Shown here: one piece after another, positions 34,517-35,064 of the stretch | Position numbering within the stretch: the first letter of the stretch is position 1 | How the letters are laid out: each line of letters opens with the position of its first letter | Source of the DNA: Sulfurimonas crateris | GTDB taxonomy: Bacteria; Campylobacterota; Campylobacteria; Campylobacterales; Sulfurimonadaceae | Direction: 5' to 3' | NCBI GenBank assembly: GCA_945870785.1 | Contig: CAMBTK010000014.1 | Location: 1 to 35,064 of the forward strand | DNA length: 35,064 nucleotides | The notes under the pieces: generated by a model | What the model saw: the letters and a program-made list of their open reading frames with translations, nothing else | Told to the model about the DNA's origin: nothing | Database searches by the model: none | Translations under genes and position numbers: made by a program

Positions 34517-34543
34517 CTAGAAAGATATATTTTTAGCTATAAT
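34514..34543 (+). promoter_or_regulatory. Promoter of the marR-type gene
   Basis: TTGCTA (34514-34519), an 18-base spacer, TATAAT (34538-34543). The predicted start, 7 bases after the box, is the A of the ATG at 34550, suggesting a leaderless mRNA. Confidence 0.5.
34516..34537. promoter_or_regulatory. 22-bp near-palindrome filling the marR promoter spacer (candidate operator)
   Basis: GCTAGAAA (34516-34523), GATATA, TTTTTAGC (34530-34537): arms match at 7 of 8 positions. It occupies the spacer between the -35 and -10 boxes. The size is right for a MarR dimer, so autorepression is a natural reading. Confidence 0.5.
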
Positions 34544-34549
34544 TCTGCC

Positions 34550-35047
34550 ATGAAGAAAAACAGAGTAAACAGTAATCTCATTAGTAACTTTTATGACAAA
34601 GTTGATGCAAAAGAGCTTCCAGAGATTTTTTTAATGACTTTTCCAATAGCACTTATCCAAAAAACTATCATATCTCACTCTGATAGTTTTTTAAAAGAGC
34701 GTTTTGACCTGCTTAACTCAGAGGTGGATGTATTGGCTTCACTCTACACTAACGGTAAAGTTCTCTCCCCTACCCAGCTCTATGATATGACAATATTCTC
34801 ATCAGGCGGAATGACAAAAGTTTTAAAAAGACTCCAAGAAAGAGACCTAGTCTCAAGAAAAGAAGACCAAACAGACAAAAGATGTATGCTTGTCTGTTTA
34901 ACAAAAAGCGGTGAAGAGCTTGTTGTAAAAGCTCTAAATGACATCTCAAAAGAGTGCAGTAAATATTTTGAAGCATTTAGCGAAGATGAGATGAAAATAT
35001 TTTCAACACTTTTAAAAAAAATACTCTTAATCATAAACAAGGTCTAA
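34550..35047 (+). CDS. MarR-family transcriptional regulator
   Basis: This 165-aa protein is divergent from the RND operon and is the likely local regulator. The winged-helix core is visible: LNSEVDVLASLYTNGKVLSP (~49-68), then LYDMTIFSSGGMTKVLKRLQ (~71-90) as the recognition helix region. The wing RDLVSRKEDQTDKRCMLVCLT (~92-112) includes the DxRxxxxxLT-type pattern. Helices at both ends form the dimer interface. An in-frame TTG at 34514 would add 12 residues encoded by the promoter itself, so I chose the ATG. No Shine-Dalgarno sequence is present. Confidence 0.9.
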   Translation: MKKNRVNSNLISNFYDKVDAKELPEIFLMTFPIALIQKTIISHSDSFLKERFDLLNSEVDVLASLYTNGKVLSPTQLYDMTIFSSGGMTKVLKRLQERDLVSRKEDQTDKRCMLVCLTKSGEELVVKALNDISKECSKYFEAFSEDEMKIFSTLLKKILLIINKV

Positions 35048-35064
35048 TGCTATCTTTATAAAAT

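Overview
The window is chromosomal DNA of a low-GC, flagellated, chemoautotrophic Campylobacterota (Epsilonproteobacteria). Several things point there. A two-subunit ATP-citrate lyase (aclB-aclA) marks the reductive TCA cycle. The dnaJ/cbpA-hspR pair and the sigma-54/sigma-28 flagellar promoters are typical of the phylum. Many proteins have Campylobacterales-type sequences, such as the GreA/B N-terminus and the RsmD N-terminal motif. A Sulfurimonas-like organism fits best, but the genus is inferred from gene content and not from a search.

Layout. 1-3490 (minus): a truncated pseudopilin gene, then aclB-aclA ending in a hairpin. 3578-5337 (minus): a trpG/pabA-type glutamine amidotransferase translationally coupled to a GT39-like membrane glycosyltransferase. 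5423-10220 (minus): a flagellar block. flgI-flgJ lies behind a sigma-54 promoter. flgM-flgN-flgK lies behind a sigma-28 promoter, with an orphan DppC-type permease abutting flgK. 10266-12949 (minus): a tightly overlapping run of rsmD, an unknown acidic protein, a DnaQ-like exonuclease and two unknown proteins. 12976-16795: murA (plus) converges on hspR-cbpA (minus), and a membrane metallophosphoesterase diverges from cbpA. 16800-22361: purH, pfkA, a MOSC-domain protein and purL. 22432-23294 (minus): a GreA/B factor and a small unknown protein. 23421-27138 (plus): an HDOD protein, RNase R and holA in one operon. 27260-29013: ilvC diverges from an unknown Campylobacterota-type protein. 29018-35047: a complete tripartite RND efflux operon (TolC-MFP-RND) with a divergent MarR regulator.

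How they work together. AclBA cleaves citrate to acetyl-CoA and oxaloacetate and drives autotrophic carbon fixation. The flagellar block shows the usual division into RpoN-dependent rod/ring genes and FliA-dependent late genes with the FlgM anti-sigma factor. HspR probably represses its own operon through a HAIR-like element that I can read over a consensus promoter. The MarR protein probably represses the efflux operon and itself.

I saw no mobile elements, CRISPR arrays, rRNA or tRNA genes, and no frameshifted genes. No gap exceeds 140 bases. Most of the window is ordinary core genome. The best leads are regulatory (a HAIR-like operator, paired divergent promoters, candidate leaderless mRNAs) and a few unknown genes in conserved-looking operons. 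I found no convincing new multi-gene system.
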